Positions 35,516-44,194 of a stretch of 64,000 nucleotides of DNA are shown piece by piece (position 1 is the stretch's first letter; each line of letters starts with the position of its first letter). This DNA comes from Rivularia sp. T60_A2020_040 (GTDB lineage: Bacteria; Cyanobacteriota; Cyanobacteriia; Cyanobacteriales; Nostocaceae), in the NCBI GenBank assembly GCA_015272215.1, contig JACYMD010000071.1, forward strand, positions 62,001-126,000. Direction: 5' to 3'. The notes under the pieces were generated by a model. It did no database searches. It was not told where the DNA came from and saw only the letters and a list, made by a program, of their open reading frames with translations. A program made the translations under genes and the position numbers.

Positions 35516-35577
35516 CACCCCCTTTACAAATGGCTAGGGTTATGTGCTATTATTCATTAGTCGCGCAAAACGCGAAG

Positions 35578-35649
35578 GGTGGCTAACTCAATGGTAGAGT
35601 ACTCGGCTTTTAACCGATTTGTTCTGGGTTCGAATCCCAGGCTACCCAT
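35578..35649 (+). tRNA. tRNA-Lys (anticodon UUU)
   Basis: A 72-base cloverleaf. The acceptor stem GGGTGGC pairs with GCTACCC (one G-T pair), followed by discriminator A. The D arm contains CTCAATGGTAGAG. The anticodon loop CTTTTAA places TTT at positions 34-36. The T arm is CTGGGTTCGAATCCCAG. CCA is not encoded. The first pair of the anticodon stem (C-T) is mismatched. Confidence 0.95.
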
Positions 35650-35934
35650 GTAAAGATAGTAACATAATATCTTTATATATTTTTTAGATATTTTTTATCT
35701 CTTTCTAGCTTGCTTGGGATAAGAAGAAGGCTCAAAGGTGACTTTTGGCTTAACAAGCGTGCCATTCACCTTTGACCTTTAACCCATAATCTTTGACCTT
35801 TGAATAGAAAATTTTTTTATAGTTACCCACGAATAGTTATAATTTCCTATAAGTTGAAAATTATCTTAAGATTAACTTAAAGATTACGCTTGTCTTAAAC
35901 GGATGAGCGAATAACCAAACTAGGAGGAATATCT

Positions 35935-37014
35935 ATGGCGCTCGTACCAATGCGTCTGCTGCTTGACCACGCTGCTGAAAACGGCTACGGCATCCCGGCT
36001 TATAATGTGAATAACATGGAGCAAATCCTGGCAATTATGCAGGCTGCTCAAGAAGCTGATAGCCCTGTGATTTTACAGGCTTCTCGTGGTGCGCGTCAGT
36101 ATGCGGGAGAAAACTTTCTGCGTCACCTGATTTTAGCCGCAGTGGAAACTTATCCACATCTTCCCATTGCGATGCACCAAGACCACGGTAATAGCCCTGC
36201 AACTTGCTATTCTGCAATTCGCAACGGCTTTACCAGCGTCATGATGGATGGTTCTCTTGAAGCTGATGCGAAGACTCCAGCGAGCTTTGAGTACAACGTG
36301 AGTGTTACTGCTGAAGTTGTGAAAGTAGCTCACTCGGTTGGTGCTAGTGTGGAAGGAGAACTCGGTTGTTTGGGTTCTTTGGAAACTGGCATGGGTGAAG
36401 CTGAAGATGGACACGGTGCTGAAGGAAAACTCAGCAGAGAGCAACTTTTGACAGATCCCGATGAAGCTGTTGAATTTGTCGAAAGAACTCAAGTTGATGC
36501 CCTAGCAGTTGCGATTGGAACTAGCCACGGTGCTTACAAGTTCACTCGTAAGCCGACTGGTGAAATTTTGGCAATCAGCCGAATTGAAGAAATTCACAAT
36601 CGTCTACCCAATACCCACCTTGTAATGCACGGCTCTTCTTCCGTACCTCAAGAGTGGTTGGATATGATTAATCAGTACGGTGGTAAGATTCCTGAAACCT
36701 ACGGTGTACCTGTGGAAGAAATCCAGAAAGGTATCAAGAGTGGTGTACGTAAGGTGAATATTGACACCGATAACCGTTTAGCTATCACTGCGGCTTTCCG
36801 CGAAGCTGCTGCGAAAGATCCATCTAACTTCGATCCTCGTCACTTCCTCAAGCCTTCCATTAAGTACATGAAGCAGGTTTGTTTAGACAGATATCAAGCC
36901 TTTGGTACTGCTGGAAATGCTAGTAAGATTAAGCAAATTCCTTTGGATGAGTTTGCTGCTAAGTATGCTAGTGGTGAACTTGCTGCTAAAACCAAGTCTG
37001 CTGCAAAAGTATAA
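35935..37014 (+). CDS. fba: Class II fructose-bisphosphate aldolase
   Basis: A 359-residue zinc-dependent aldolase of the Calvin-cycle type (CbbA-like), acting on fructose-1,6- and sedoheptulose-1,7-bisphosphate in glycolysis/gluconeogenesis and carbon fixation. Seen motifs: [20 protein letters not shown] near the N-terminus, the zinc/catalytic segment [19 protein letters not shown] (His, Asp, His), [41 protein letters not shown] and [14 protein letters not shown] (phosphate binding). A strong ribosome binding site AGGAGGAATATCT precedes the ATG. It is followed by a terminator and is a single-gene unit. Confidence 0.97.
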   Translation: MALVPMRLLLDHAAENGYGIPAYNVNNMEQILAIMQAAQEADSPVILQASRGARQYAGENFLRHLILAAVETYPHLPIAMHQDHGNSPATCYSAIRNGFTSVMMDGSLEADAKTPASFEYNVSVTAEVVKVAHSVGASVEGELGCLGSLETGMGEAEDGHGAEGKLSREQLLTDPDEAVEFVERTQVDALAVAIGTSHGAYKFTRKPTGEILAISRIEEIHNRLPNTHLVMHGSSSVPQEWLDMINQYGGKIPETYGVPVEEIQKGIKSGVRKVNIDTDNRLAITAAFREAAAKDPSNFDPRHFLKPSIKYMKQVCLDRYQAFGTAGNASKIKQIPLDEFAAKYASGELAAKTKSAAKV

Positions 37015-37039
37015 TTTTAATTAAATAAACAAGTAAATA

Positions 37040-37126
37040 GGGACACTATAAAGCGCGTGTCCCTAAGTTACTGAGGATTCTCAAAAGAATGACCGAACCG
37101 GGTAAGTATTGTTCCCCGGTTTTTTA
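37040..37126 (+). terminator. Terminator region of fba
   Basis: Two hairpins. GGGACAC at 37040-37046 pairs with GTGTCCC at 37057-37063. AACCGGG at 37096-37102 pairs with CCCGGTT at 37115-37121 and is followed by T's, forming the intrinsic terminator proper. Confidence 0.85.
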
Positions 37127-37153
37127 TTGAGTAAATTACAGTCAACTAGGGAA

Positions 37154-37281
37154 TATAGCAAATTTAGGTTGAGTTCAATACACTAAAACCTCACCCCCAT
37201 CCCCTCTCCTAATATACGGAGAGGGGTTAAGAGCGCGGGGTGAGGTAATATTTGTATTGCACCCAAGTGAAAACCGCTATA
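37154..37281. mobile_element. MITE-like element, copy 2 (inverted)
   Basis: A 128-base element with ends TATAGCAAATTT and AAAACCGCTATA. Its reverse complement matches copy 1 (18965-19094) over the full length: the CACTTGGGTG segment, the GGTGAGGTTTTAGTGTATTG segment and the CCGTATATTAGG core are shared, with a few changes and a small indel. Confidence 0.7.
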
Positions 37282-37701
37282 TTCCCTATTGCCTATTCCT
37301 TTCTCCGAGGAAATCCTGTTTTTTACGTCTTATACCTGCCAAATCGCAGCACATTTTTTGCAGAAATTAGACTTATTAAACTACGAGAAATTTGCTCATC
37401 TTTAACTTTTTATCAAGTTTTGCTCTAAACATCTATAAGCTTTAACACAGCATCAGAATTACTGATTTAGAAACAGCTATTTCTATCACAATAACTACGC
37501 AATTACCTGTATTTTAAATACTTCCAAAACTACGTAATTTACCTTAATTTCTTACGAAGATTAAGTTGTCATGAATCCTAGGGATAAGGGATGACATATT
37601 CACGTAGACAGAAATACTATACAAATATGGATACGAGGAAACACACACACCAAGTATCCGAGAGACACTTTAAAAAAACAGTATTTTCTGGAGAAATGAA
37701 G
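37282..37701. other. Leader region of the first LEVG gene
   Basis: About 420 bases upstream of the PEP-CTERM gene. The frame is open from 37591 but those 37 codons do not resemble a signal peptide, so it is treated as non-coding leader. It should hold the promoter. Confidence 0.4.
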
Positions 37702-38496
37702 ATGAAAAGCTTTAATAAGTTAGTAAAAACACTCGCAATTTCCACTATCGGTTTAGGTATTGCTACCGCATCGATTTCAGAAGCAAAAGCGGCTTCCTTA
37801 GTTCCTCAGACAGAAGGTGAAATCAAAACTAATCTTGGGTGTCTAGACCCCAACAACTGTATAGATACAACCACACTTCCATTTGGTTATACAGTTGAGA
37901 GTTTAGATTATGACTTCGATAATAAAGGTCCACAATTTGCTAAAAGCCGCTTGTTTGCTGATGACAGAACCACCACAAACCCTGAATTAACAGCTTTCGG
38001 AATCACCTTCAAAGCTGAGGATGAAGGAACCAATCCACTGATTGGACAGACCTGGTTCCGTCCTGTAGCTAACGTCTTAGATGAATTAGGTAATCTGGTT
38101 CCCTTTGAAAATGGACGTTTAGAAGTTGGTCGCTTCAAGTTCGATTTAGGTAAAACAGTTGGTGAAGTCAGACTAGACTTCTTTGATACAGAGGACAAAA
38201 ACTTTACTGGCATTATCGAAGTCAACGGAGTTACACTTACCGGACAAGCTTTGTTCGATATGTTACTTCCAGCAGGACCTGATAGCAACATTCAAACCAT
38301 AGTATTAAAGGATGTAAAAGATTTCGTAGTTCAACTTGGTAAACCTGGTCCACAGAGCGTTTTCAAAAGAACTGGTGATGGTGTTGCATTAACAGTCAGC
38401 GTACCTGAATCTGGAACCACTGTCGGTTTGAGCGTTCTAGTAGTCGCTGGAGTTCTAACCTTAAAAACCCGCAAAAGAGCTTCTCAAAAAGCCTAA
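37702..38496 (+). CDS. LEVG family PEP-CTERM protein, paralogue 1
   Basis: A 264-residue exported protein. The start at 37702 was chosen because GGAGA lies seven bases upstream and it gives a clean signal peptide, MKSFNKLVKTLAISTIGLGI, cleaved near EAKAA. The mature domain contains the family motif GRLEVGRFKFDLG (which names the LEVG group), paired Cys at CLDPNNC, and AGPDSNIQTIVLKDV. The C-terminus has the PEP-CTERM layout: a short motif, a hydrophobic helix (VGLSVLVVAGVLTL) and a basic tail (KTRKRASQKA). The motif reads VPES rather than VPEP, which may weaken sorting by an exosortase. It is sorted to the cell envelope or outside. A paralogue follows 740 bases downstream. Confidence 0.88.
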   Translation: MKSFNKLVKTLAISTIGLGIATASISEAKAASLVPQTEGEIKTNLGCLDPNNCIDTTTLPFGYTVESLDYDFDNKGPQFAKSRLFADDRTTTNPELTAFGITFKAEDEGTNPLIGQTWFRPVANVLDELGNLVPFENGRLEVGRFKFDLGKTVGEVRLDFFDTEDKNFTGIIEVNGVTLTGQALFDMLLPAGPDSNIQTIVLKDVKDFVVQLGKPGPQSVFKRTGDGVALTVSVPESGTTVGLSVLVVAGVLTLKTRKRASQKA

Positions 38497-38659
38497 ATCC
38501 AATTAGTGATTTACCTTTACTTACTGGACTAAGGGTCGCATCTTACTACTAAACTAAATTAAACCCTACTTGGTATGAAATATGAAATAGTGTAAAATTC
38601 ATCAAGTCAGCTACATCTATATTTATTTATTAAAAAAATTCCCTTCTCTTTAAACTTTT

Positions 38660-38718
38660 ATTGAGTAGATAGATAATCTAACTTCAGCAGTTAAATTATC
38701 TGACTACTCAATTTTTTT
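38660..38718 (+). terminator. Long-stem terminator of LEVG paralogue 1
   Basis: ATTGAGTAGATAGATAAT at 38660-38677 pairs with ATTATCTGACTACTCAAT at 38695-38712 (two mismatches), followed by a run of eight T's. Confidence 0.85.
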
Positions 38719-38761
38719 TGCTTGAAAATATCAGGTTTAACGTGAATTCGACGACCAGCAC

Positions 38762-38826
38762 AGAAGTCGGGTTTTTTAGGATAAATGTTTGTAGTAAGAG
38801 ACAATTCTAGTAAAAACCCGACTTCT
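38762..38826. repeat. AGAAGTCGGGTTTTT hairpin element, intact copy
   Basis: Arms at 38762-38776 and 38812-38826. The whole segment, including the internal ATAAATGTTTGTAGTAAGAG, matches the copy at the 3' end of the MFS gene (10293-10357) with only a few changes. It lies within a gap of about 740 bases (38497-39236) that otherwise holds the terminator above and the promoter region of the second LEVG gene. Confidence 0.85.
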
Positions 38827-39236
38827 AACCCCAGGAAAAATCCAGATTTGATAGCTTGCTTATGATTTAAGCAGCAATCGAATTCGTGAATATAGAACTC
38901 ACGTCAGGGTTACTATCTAAATTTCCTAGTTATTACGCAAAGAATTATTAAAAATAATTTATTAATCTGAAAGTAAAAGTAAAAAATCTAGTATTTCTTC
39001 GGTACAAATAGTAAATCCAAAATGGTTATAGATAATTAGTCACACATCCAAGATAGTAATTTTTCGGAAGAATATTCGATTTTTCTCTCAAAATAAAGTT
39101 TAAATTAATTCTGCTCTCTAGGGCTTACGTTTTTGCAAGTTTGTCTATTAACTTAGTGAGTAGTTAAGAGGCAAGAAAAGCAAATTAATTGCCTCCTTAC
39201 TAAAACAAAGAGAAGAAAAAGAGAAGAAGGGAAATT

Positions 39237-40016
39237 ATGGGTAAGTTTAATATTATTGCTGCAATTTTTGGTTTAGGATTAGGGTTGGCTGCTGCACCTG
39301 CTGCTCATGCTGTTTCATTAATACCTACTCAAGAAGGTGAAATTATATTAAAAAATCAAGGACTATTTAACGACGATTCTGAATACAAATGTATTGCTGG
39401 AGAAAACTGTATTGACACTTCAAAAAAAGGTTTTTCAGTCACCAGTTTGCAGTACGACTTTGATGACAAAAGCCCAATTTATGGACTGAGCAGACTATTT
39501 GTTGATAAAAAAGGAACTGCAAACGATTATGGTTTTGGTATTAAGTTTTCTGCTAAAGATTTAGGAACTAATGAAGGAGAAGGTGAATATTGGCTACGTG
39601 GTGTAGCTTATGAACAAGGAAAAGATGGAAAGTTTAATCCTGCTGAAAAAGGAGAATTGGAAGTAGGTCGCTTCTTGTTTGAGTTTGGCAGAGAGTTCGA
39701 CCAAATTGTATTAGATTTGTTTGACGTAGAAGCGTCTGGATTCAGCGGTGTTCTGGAAGTGAATGGACAGAAAATCGAAGATATGTTATTGGCAGCAGGA
39801 CCTGACGGAAACACTCAAACATTGATGTTAAATAATGTTAGTTCTTTTGTACTGCAATTGGGTCAACCAAGAACTGAAGGCTTTTCTAAAACTGGTGATG
39901 GTGTAAGTTTATCAGCAGTTAGATCCGTACCTGAACCCACAACCACCTTTAGTCTTGGTGCTTTAGCTGTAGCTGGTATGTTTGGTGTGAAGAAGCGTCA
40001 AAAGTTAAAGAAGTAG
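39237..40016 (+). CDS. LEVG family PEP-CTERM protein, paralogue 2
   Basis: A 259-residue exported protein related to the preceding LEVG gene. It has a short signal peptide (MGKFNIIAAIFGLGLGLAAA, cleavage near AHA), two Cys in CIAGENC matching CLDPNNC of the paralogue, the motif GELEVGRFLFEFG, and AAGPDGNTQTLMLNNVSSFV. The C-terminus is canonical: VPEPTT, a hydrophobic helix (FSLGALAVAGMFGV) and a basic tail KKRQKLKK. This is the signal recognised by exosortase systems in the family. Ribosome binding site GAAGGGAAATT. A terminator follows. Function of the family is not known; the two copies are probably a local duplication. Confidence 0.9.
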   Translation: MGKFNIIAAIFGLGLGLAAAPAAHAVSLIPTQEGEIILKNQGLFNDDSEYKCIAGENCIDTSKKGFSVTSLQYDFDDKSPIYGLSRLFVDKKGTANDYGFGIKFSAKDLGTNEGEGEYWLRGVAYEQGKDGKFNPAEKGELEVGRFLFEFGREFDQIVLDLFDVEASGFSGVLEVNGQKIEDMLLAAGPDGNTQTLMLNNVSSFVLQLGQPRTEGFSKTGDGVSLSAVRSVPEPTTTFSLGALAVAGMFGVKKRQKLKK

Positions 40017-40072
40017 TCTTTTAAATTAAGTAAGCACCACCATAGTAAATCATTTTTTTCTACACTGTTTAG

Positions 40073-40092
40073 AACCCGCGCCGGCGGGTTTT
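40073..40092 (+). terminator. Terminator of LEVG paralogue 2
   Basis: AACCCGC at 40073-40079 pairs with GCGGGTT at 40084-40090, loop GCCG, followed by TT. Short T-run, but a very stable stem. Confidence 0.7.
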
Positions 40093-40157
40093 GCTTGTGT
40101 AGTCGCGACTTACAGTCGCCAGACAAAGTATATAATTTGACTTTTAAAACATCCTCT

Positions 40158-40203
40158 AAAAACCCGACTTCTGATTATCTCATGGGTGAGAAGTCGGGTT
40201 TTT
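40158..40203. repeat. Compact AGAAGTCGGGTTTTT hairpin element
   Basis: AAAAACCCGACTTCT at 40158-40172 and AGAAGTCGGGTTTTT at 40189-40203, a perfect 15-base stem with a 16-base loop. Arms are in the opposite order from the MFS copy. It lies between convergent genes and is a good bidirectional terminator. A further degenerate arm (AAAACTCCGACTTCT) is at 40237. Confidence 0.85.
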
Positions 40204-40281
40204 ATTTGGATATCGGTTACAAAAGATAATTATCTTAAAACTCCGACTTCTGAATTCAGAATTAAGAATTAAGATAAAACT

Positions 40282-40803
40282 TTAATTTACAAATACCTGA
40301 GAATAAGTTGTGACAACAAAAATTATAACTGCCGCTAAGGCTAAACAACCTTGGATAATATTTCCAATTAAACTACCTACAACAATTCCCAAACCGGCTT
40401 TTATGGCAATTACTAAATCTCTTCGATAAATGAATTCACCAATAATTGCTCCTAAAAGTGGTCCGATAAAAATTCCGATCAACGGACCACCAAATACTAA
40501 AAAAGGTGGTAATAATCCAAAAAAGGCTACTACTAAACCAACCATTGCTCCAATTTGTCCCCATTTGCTTGCACCGGCTTTTTTCGCTCCCCAATATGCA
40601 GCAAAAAAATCAATTCCCATACTCAATAGTAAAACTACTCCGGTAACAATCAAAGGTAAACTGATAGCAGCAAAGGAACCTTTAATAAATCCCCAAATAA
40701 TAATTCCAATTAAAATCAAACTAGTTCCCGGAATACCAGGAACCACAGCACCAATAATACCCACAAGCATTAAGGCAATTATTAATCCGTATATCAGTTG
40801 CAT
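40282..40803 (-). CDS. DUF456 family membrane protein
   Basis: A 173-residue integral membrane protein with five or six hydrophobic, Gly-rich segments. Diagnostic parts are VVPGIPGTSLILIGIIIWGF near the N-terminus, DFFAAYWGAKKAGASKWGQI in the middle and GPLLGAIIGEFIYRRD near residue 120, all typical of DUF456. The molecular function is unknown. Length is normal for the family. It lies on the minus strand downstream of the CCB-type gene, separated by about 100 bases that include GACAGTT repeats, and may be co-transcribed with it. Confidence 0.88.
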   Translation of the reverse strand: MQLIYGLIIALMLVGIIGAVVPGIPGTSLILIGIIIWGFIKGSFAAISLPLIVTGVVLLLSMGIDFFAAYWGAKKAGASKWGQIGAMVGLVVAFFGLLPPFLVFGGPLIGIFIGPLLGAIIGEFIYRRDLVIAIKAGLGIVVGSLIGNIIQGCLALAAVIIFVVTTYSQVFVN

Positions 40804-40839
40804 ATTTATTAATTATTAATTTTAAGTATAAACAAGGGG

Positions 40840-40877
40840 ATAGTTGACAGTTGACAGTTGACAGTTGACAGTTGATA
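40840..40877. repeat. GACAGTT heptamer array
   Basis: Five units of GACAGTT between the DUF456 and CCB-type genes. Confidence 0.85.
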
Positions 40878-40902
40878 ACCACTAACCACCATCAAATAAC
40901 CA

Positions 40903-41541
40903 CTAACTCCTTAAAGTAACTGCTAATTTGTCGGCAATTCCTCCGATCCATTTTTCATCTTGTTTAGTATAACTGCGTGGAGCGTGCGCTCCTAGAATTA
41001 AAGCTCCTTCTTGACCAATTGGTTGACAAATTACACCTTGAGTATTACTTGGTAAATAATCAAATTCAACTCTTCCGGGATACACTTTTAAATCTACTAA
41101 ATAAACTGGCTGATGTTTTTCTAAAACTCGTTTTAATATTGCTCCTGGTGTCACAATTGATTTTTCTCCCAAGATTCCGCGACGTAACAAAACTTTGCCT
41201 TGATAGTAGACTACTACGCAACGAGTTACTGTATTGGTCAACAATAAATGAGATGCCCAAGCTAATTCTGTTTTTACGGCATCAGATAAATCTGGGACGA
41301 GAAAAAAACCTTCTTCACCTATCAGATGAACGCTATCGGGAGTTCGCGGCTGTACCTGCTGCCAAATTAAACCCGTTAAGATTAAAACCGCACTTAAAAT
41401 TACAGCTAGTACATCAGCACGAGCTTGAGAATCGGTTAATTGCGGTGACTGTAAACGGTTAATTAACAATAGTACAGCGCCTAACCCACCTACAACAATC
41501 GGTAAACGCCTCAAAAAGCGGTTGGGGTCTGGATTAGCCAT
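40903..41541 (-). CDS. Cofactor assembly of complex C subunit B (CCB2/CCB4-like)
   Basis: A 212-residue membrane protein of the CCB2/CCB4 family, which helps attach heme c(i) covalently to cytochrome b6 of the b6f complex in oxygenic phototrophs. Two hydrophobic segments lie at the N-terminus (RRLPIVVGGLGAVLLLINRL and ADVLAVILSAVLILTGLIWQ), followed by a soluble domain with the family's GEEGFFLVPDLSDAVKTELA, RCVVVYYQGKVLLRRGILGE and EGALILGAHAPRSYTKQDE. CCB2 and CCB4 are similar and I cannot separate them by eye. It lies next to rpaB on the same strand, with about 130 bases between. Confidence 0.85.
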   Translation of the reverse strand: MANPDPNRFLRRLPIVVGGLGAVLLLINRLQSPQLTDSQARADVLAVILSAVLILTGLIWQQVQPRTPDSVHLIGEEGFFLVPDLSDAVKTELAWASHLLLTNTVTRCVVVYYQGKVLLRRGILGEKSIVTPGAILKRVLEKHQPVYLVDLKVYPGRVEFDYLPSNTQGVICQPIGQEGALILGAHAPRSYTKQDEKWIGGIADKLAVTLRS

Positions 41542-41673
41542 TTCAATCTATTTATAAGTTACGAATCATCAGTTATGAGTTACGAGTTATGAGCTGTAAA
41601 TTACCGATGGGGTTTTGATTTCAACAAGATGATATTTAACTCCTCACTCCTAACTCCTAACTCCTAACTGTGT

Positions 41674-42408
41674 TTATTCCTCCCCTGGTTCAATGATGCG
41701 TTGAAACAAGTATCCCGTACCTCTGGCGGTGAGTATTAATTCTGGGTTTGAAGGATCATCTTCTAATTTGGCTCGCAGACGAGAGATATGTACATCTACT
41801 ACGCGGGTATCGACATGACGTTCTGGTGTATATCCCCAAACCTCTTGTAAAATTTCTGACCTGGAAAAAGCTTCTCCCGAACGACTGACTAAGAGTTCTA
41901 GTAAATTAAATTCCATTCCCGTTAAGCGAATGCGTTCGTCACCTTTGTAAACTTGACGCTTATTTGTGTCGATTTTGATCGTACTTACGTGTATTACCCC
42001 AGAACTGGGAATACCTGAACCACCAGTTTTGTCTACTCGTCGCAATACCGAACGAATACGAGCTTCTAGTTCTTTGGGGGAAAATGGTTTTACTACATAG
42101 TCATCAGCACCGAGTTCTAAGCCGGTAATTCTGTCTGCGACATCACCCAAAGCTGTTAGCATAATAATAGGGACATCTGATTCCTTGCGTAATTCTTGAC
42201 AGACACCATAACCATCTAGCTTGGGCATCATGACATCTAAAACTACTAAGTCTGGGACTGCTTTACGAAAGGTTTCTAAAGCTTCTTCCCCATCACCAGC
42301 CGTGACTACATCGTAGCCTATCATTGAAAGGCGCGTTTCTAAAATCCGGCGAATGCTGGCTTCGTCGTCTACTACCAGGATTTTTTCTTTATGGCTCTCC
42401 AATCTCAA
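41674..42408 (-). CDS. rpaB: Response regulator RpaB (OmpR family)
   Basis: A 244-residue two-component regulator. The receiver domain (residues about 8-122) shows ILVVDDEASIRRILETRLSM with the acidic pocket, phospho-acceptor Asp in DLVVLDVMMPKLDGYGV, and MLTALGD and DYVVKPFSPKELEARI (conserved Thr and Lys). The winged-helix domain (about 140-240) contains LTGMEFNLLELLVSRSGEAF and HVDTRVVDVHISRLRAKLED. The near-invariant N-terminus LESHKEKILVVDDEASIRRI identifies RpaB, which works with the kinase NblS/Hik33 and binds HLR1 elements to control high-light genes. Location next to a divergent radA supports the call, as far as I recall. Confidence 0.94.
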   Translation of the reverse strand: MRLESHKEKILVVDDEASIRRILETRLSMIGYDVVTAGDGEEALETFRKAVPDLVVLDVMMPKLDGYGVCQELRKESDVPIIMLTALGDVADRITGLELGADDYVVKPFSPKELEARIRSVLRRVDKTGGSGIPSSGVIHVSTIKIDTNKRQVYKGDERIRLTGMEFNLLELLVSRSGEAFSRSEILQEVWGYTPERHVDTRVVDVHISRLRAKLEDDPSNPELILTARGTGYLFQRIIEPGEE

Positions 42409-42589
42409 CGCTCCTTAACTAAAGTTTTTCAAGATTAATTTTTAGTACCATCTTATTAAGATATCATTCCAATTATTAATTAGTGAAAACCTCCAACGTA
42501 TTACTATTATTCGATTTTTGTTCCTTCAAAAACTTAAAACAAAATTAAGAATGTTTAAGTTGATTTTAGATTATTAAATAAGATTAAGA

Positions 42590-44140
42590 ATGGCAAAGCC
42601 AAAAACCCATTACGTTTGCTCTCAATGTGGTGCAGAAACTCCTCAATGGTTTGGTAAGTGTCCGGCTTGCGGGACTTACAACTCCTTGGAAGAGGAGATT
42701 GCTGTACAAAGCTCCACGGATGTAGGTTCTCGTGGTGTGGGTGCTTGGCACTCTCAGATGAGTAAGAAGAAAACTGCTAACAAACCTGCTAAACCCAGAG
42801 CTTCTTTAAGGTTAGATCAAATTACCGATCGCCAAGTTGAACGTTGGAGTTCTGGTTATGGAGAATTAGATCGGGTATTAGGTGGTGGAATTGTTCCCGG
42901 TTCTATGGTGTTAATTGGTGGCGACCCCGGCATCGGTAAATCTACTTTGCTTTTGCAAGTATCAAATGCATTGTCTTTAGAGTATCGCGTTCTTTACATA
43001 TCGGGGGAAGAATCCGGACAGCAGGTGAAATTAAGAGGTTCGCGTTTGGGTGTTGCTCAGGAATTGAGTCAACAAGTAAATGGAAATGGTAAAGTTACGG
43101 TAGTAGAAGAGACTGAAGAAACTGAAAAAAAAGTTCAGTTAGTTAAGACTGAAAGTGATTTATATATCTTACCCGAAACCGATTTAGAAGAAATTCTCAA
43201 GGAAATTGAATCCCTCAGACCAAATTTAGCGGTAATTGATAGTATTCAAACGGTATTTTTCCCAGCATTAACTTCTGCACCAGGTTCTGTCGCTCAGGTA
43301 CGGGAATGTACTGCGGCTTTGATGAAAGTAGCGAAGAGTCAAGACATTAGTATGTTAATTGTAGGTCATGTTACCAAAGAAGGAGCCATTGCTGGTCCGA
43401 AAGTTTTGGAACACTTGGTTGATACCGTACTGTATTTTGAAGGAGACAGGTTTGCTTCCCATCGCTTATTAAGAACTGTAAAAAACCGTTTTGGTGCTAC
43501 CCATGAAATTGGCATTTTTGAAATGGTTGCCAACGGTTTGCGGGAAGTTCCTAACCCCAGCGAATTATTTTTAGGTACTCGCGATGACCCAGCACCAGGT
43601 ACTGCTATTGTAGTAGCTTGCGAAGGTACTCGTCCGATTGTTGTGGAATTACAAGCTTTAGTAAGTCCAACTAGTTATTCATCTCCCCGTCGTTCCACCA
43701 CCGGAGTCGATTACAGTCGTTTGGTGCAAATTTTGGCAGTATTGGAAAAAAGAGTCGGGATTCCCATGTCAAAATTGGATTCCTACGTTGCTTCCGCTGG
43801 GGGGTTAAATGTAGAAGAACCAGCAGTTGATTTGGGAATTGCGATCGCGATCGTTGCGAGTTTCCGAGATCGGATTGTAGATTCAGGTACCGTATTAATT
43901 GGTGAAGTCGGTTTAGGAGGACAAGTACGTTCAGTATCGCAAATGGAACTACGGTTAAAAGAAGCCGCAAAACTGGGATTTCAAAGAGCGATCGTTCCTA
44001 AAGGACAGAAATTTCCCGAATTAGATATAGAAATTATTCAAGTTTCTAAAGTGATAGACGCGATTATTGCAGCCATACCACAGCAAAACCTCACCGATGA
44101 AGATTTGGAAATGGATGAGGAGGATTTAGTGGACAGTTGA
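42590..44140 (+). CDS. radA: DNA repair protein RadA (Sms)
   Basis: A 516-residue RecA-related helicase that promotes branch migration in recombinational repair. The N-terminal zinc finger is HYVCSQCGAETPQWFGKCPACG (written here in two parts: CSQC and CPAC). The RecA-like ATPase has Walker A GGDPGIGKSTLL (about 103-114), Walker B LAVIDSIQTV and the RadA-specific KNRFGATHEIGIFEM. The C-terminal Lon-protease-like domain holds VDLGIAIAIVASFRDR and GEVGLGGQVRSV. An insert of about 25 charged residues (VEETEETEKKVQLVKTESD) lies between Walker A and B. The last three codons and stop (VDS, TGA) come from the first GACAGTT repeat unit. Confidence 0.97.
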   Translation: MAKPKTHYVCSQCGAETPQWFGKCPACGTYNSLEEEIAVQSSTDVGSRGVGAWHSQMSKKKTANKPAKPRASLRLDQITDRQVERWSSGYGELDRVLGGGIVPGSMVLIGGDPGIGKSTLLLQVSNALSLEYRVLYISGEESGQQVKLRGSRLGVAQELSQQVNGNGKVTVVEETEETEKKVQLVKTESDLYILPETDLEEILKEIESLRPNLAVIDSIQTVFFPALTSAPGSVAQVRECTAALMKVAKSQDISMLIVGHVTKEGAIAGPKVLEHLVDTVLYFEGDRFASHRLLRTVKNRFGATHEIGIFEMVANGLREVPNPSELFLGTRDDPAPGTAIVVACEGTRPIVVELQALVSPTSYSSPRRSTTGVDYSRLVQILAVLEKRVGIPMSKLDSYVASAGGLNVEEPAVDLGIAIAIVASFRDRIVDSGTVLIGEVGLGGQVRSVSQMELRLKEAAKLGFQRAIVPKGQKFPELDIEIIQVSKVIDAIIAAIPQQNLTDEDLEMDEEDLVDS

Positions 44141-44167
44141 CAGTTGACAGTTGACAGTTGACAGTTA
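44131..44167. repeat. GACAGTT heptamer array after radA
   Basis: Five units of GACAGTT starting inside the radA reading frame; the first unit supplies the stop codon. Confidence 0.85.
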
Positions 44168-44194
44168 TCTCTTACCTATTGCCTTTAAGGTTAT

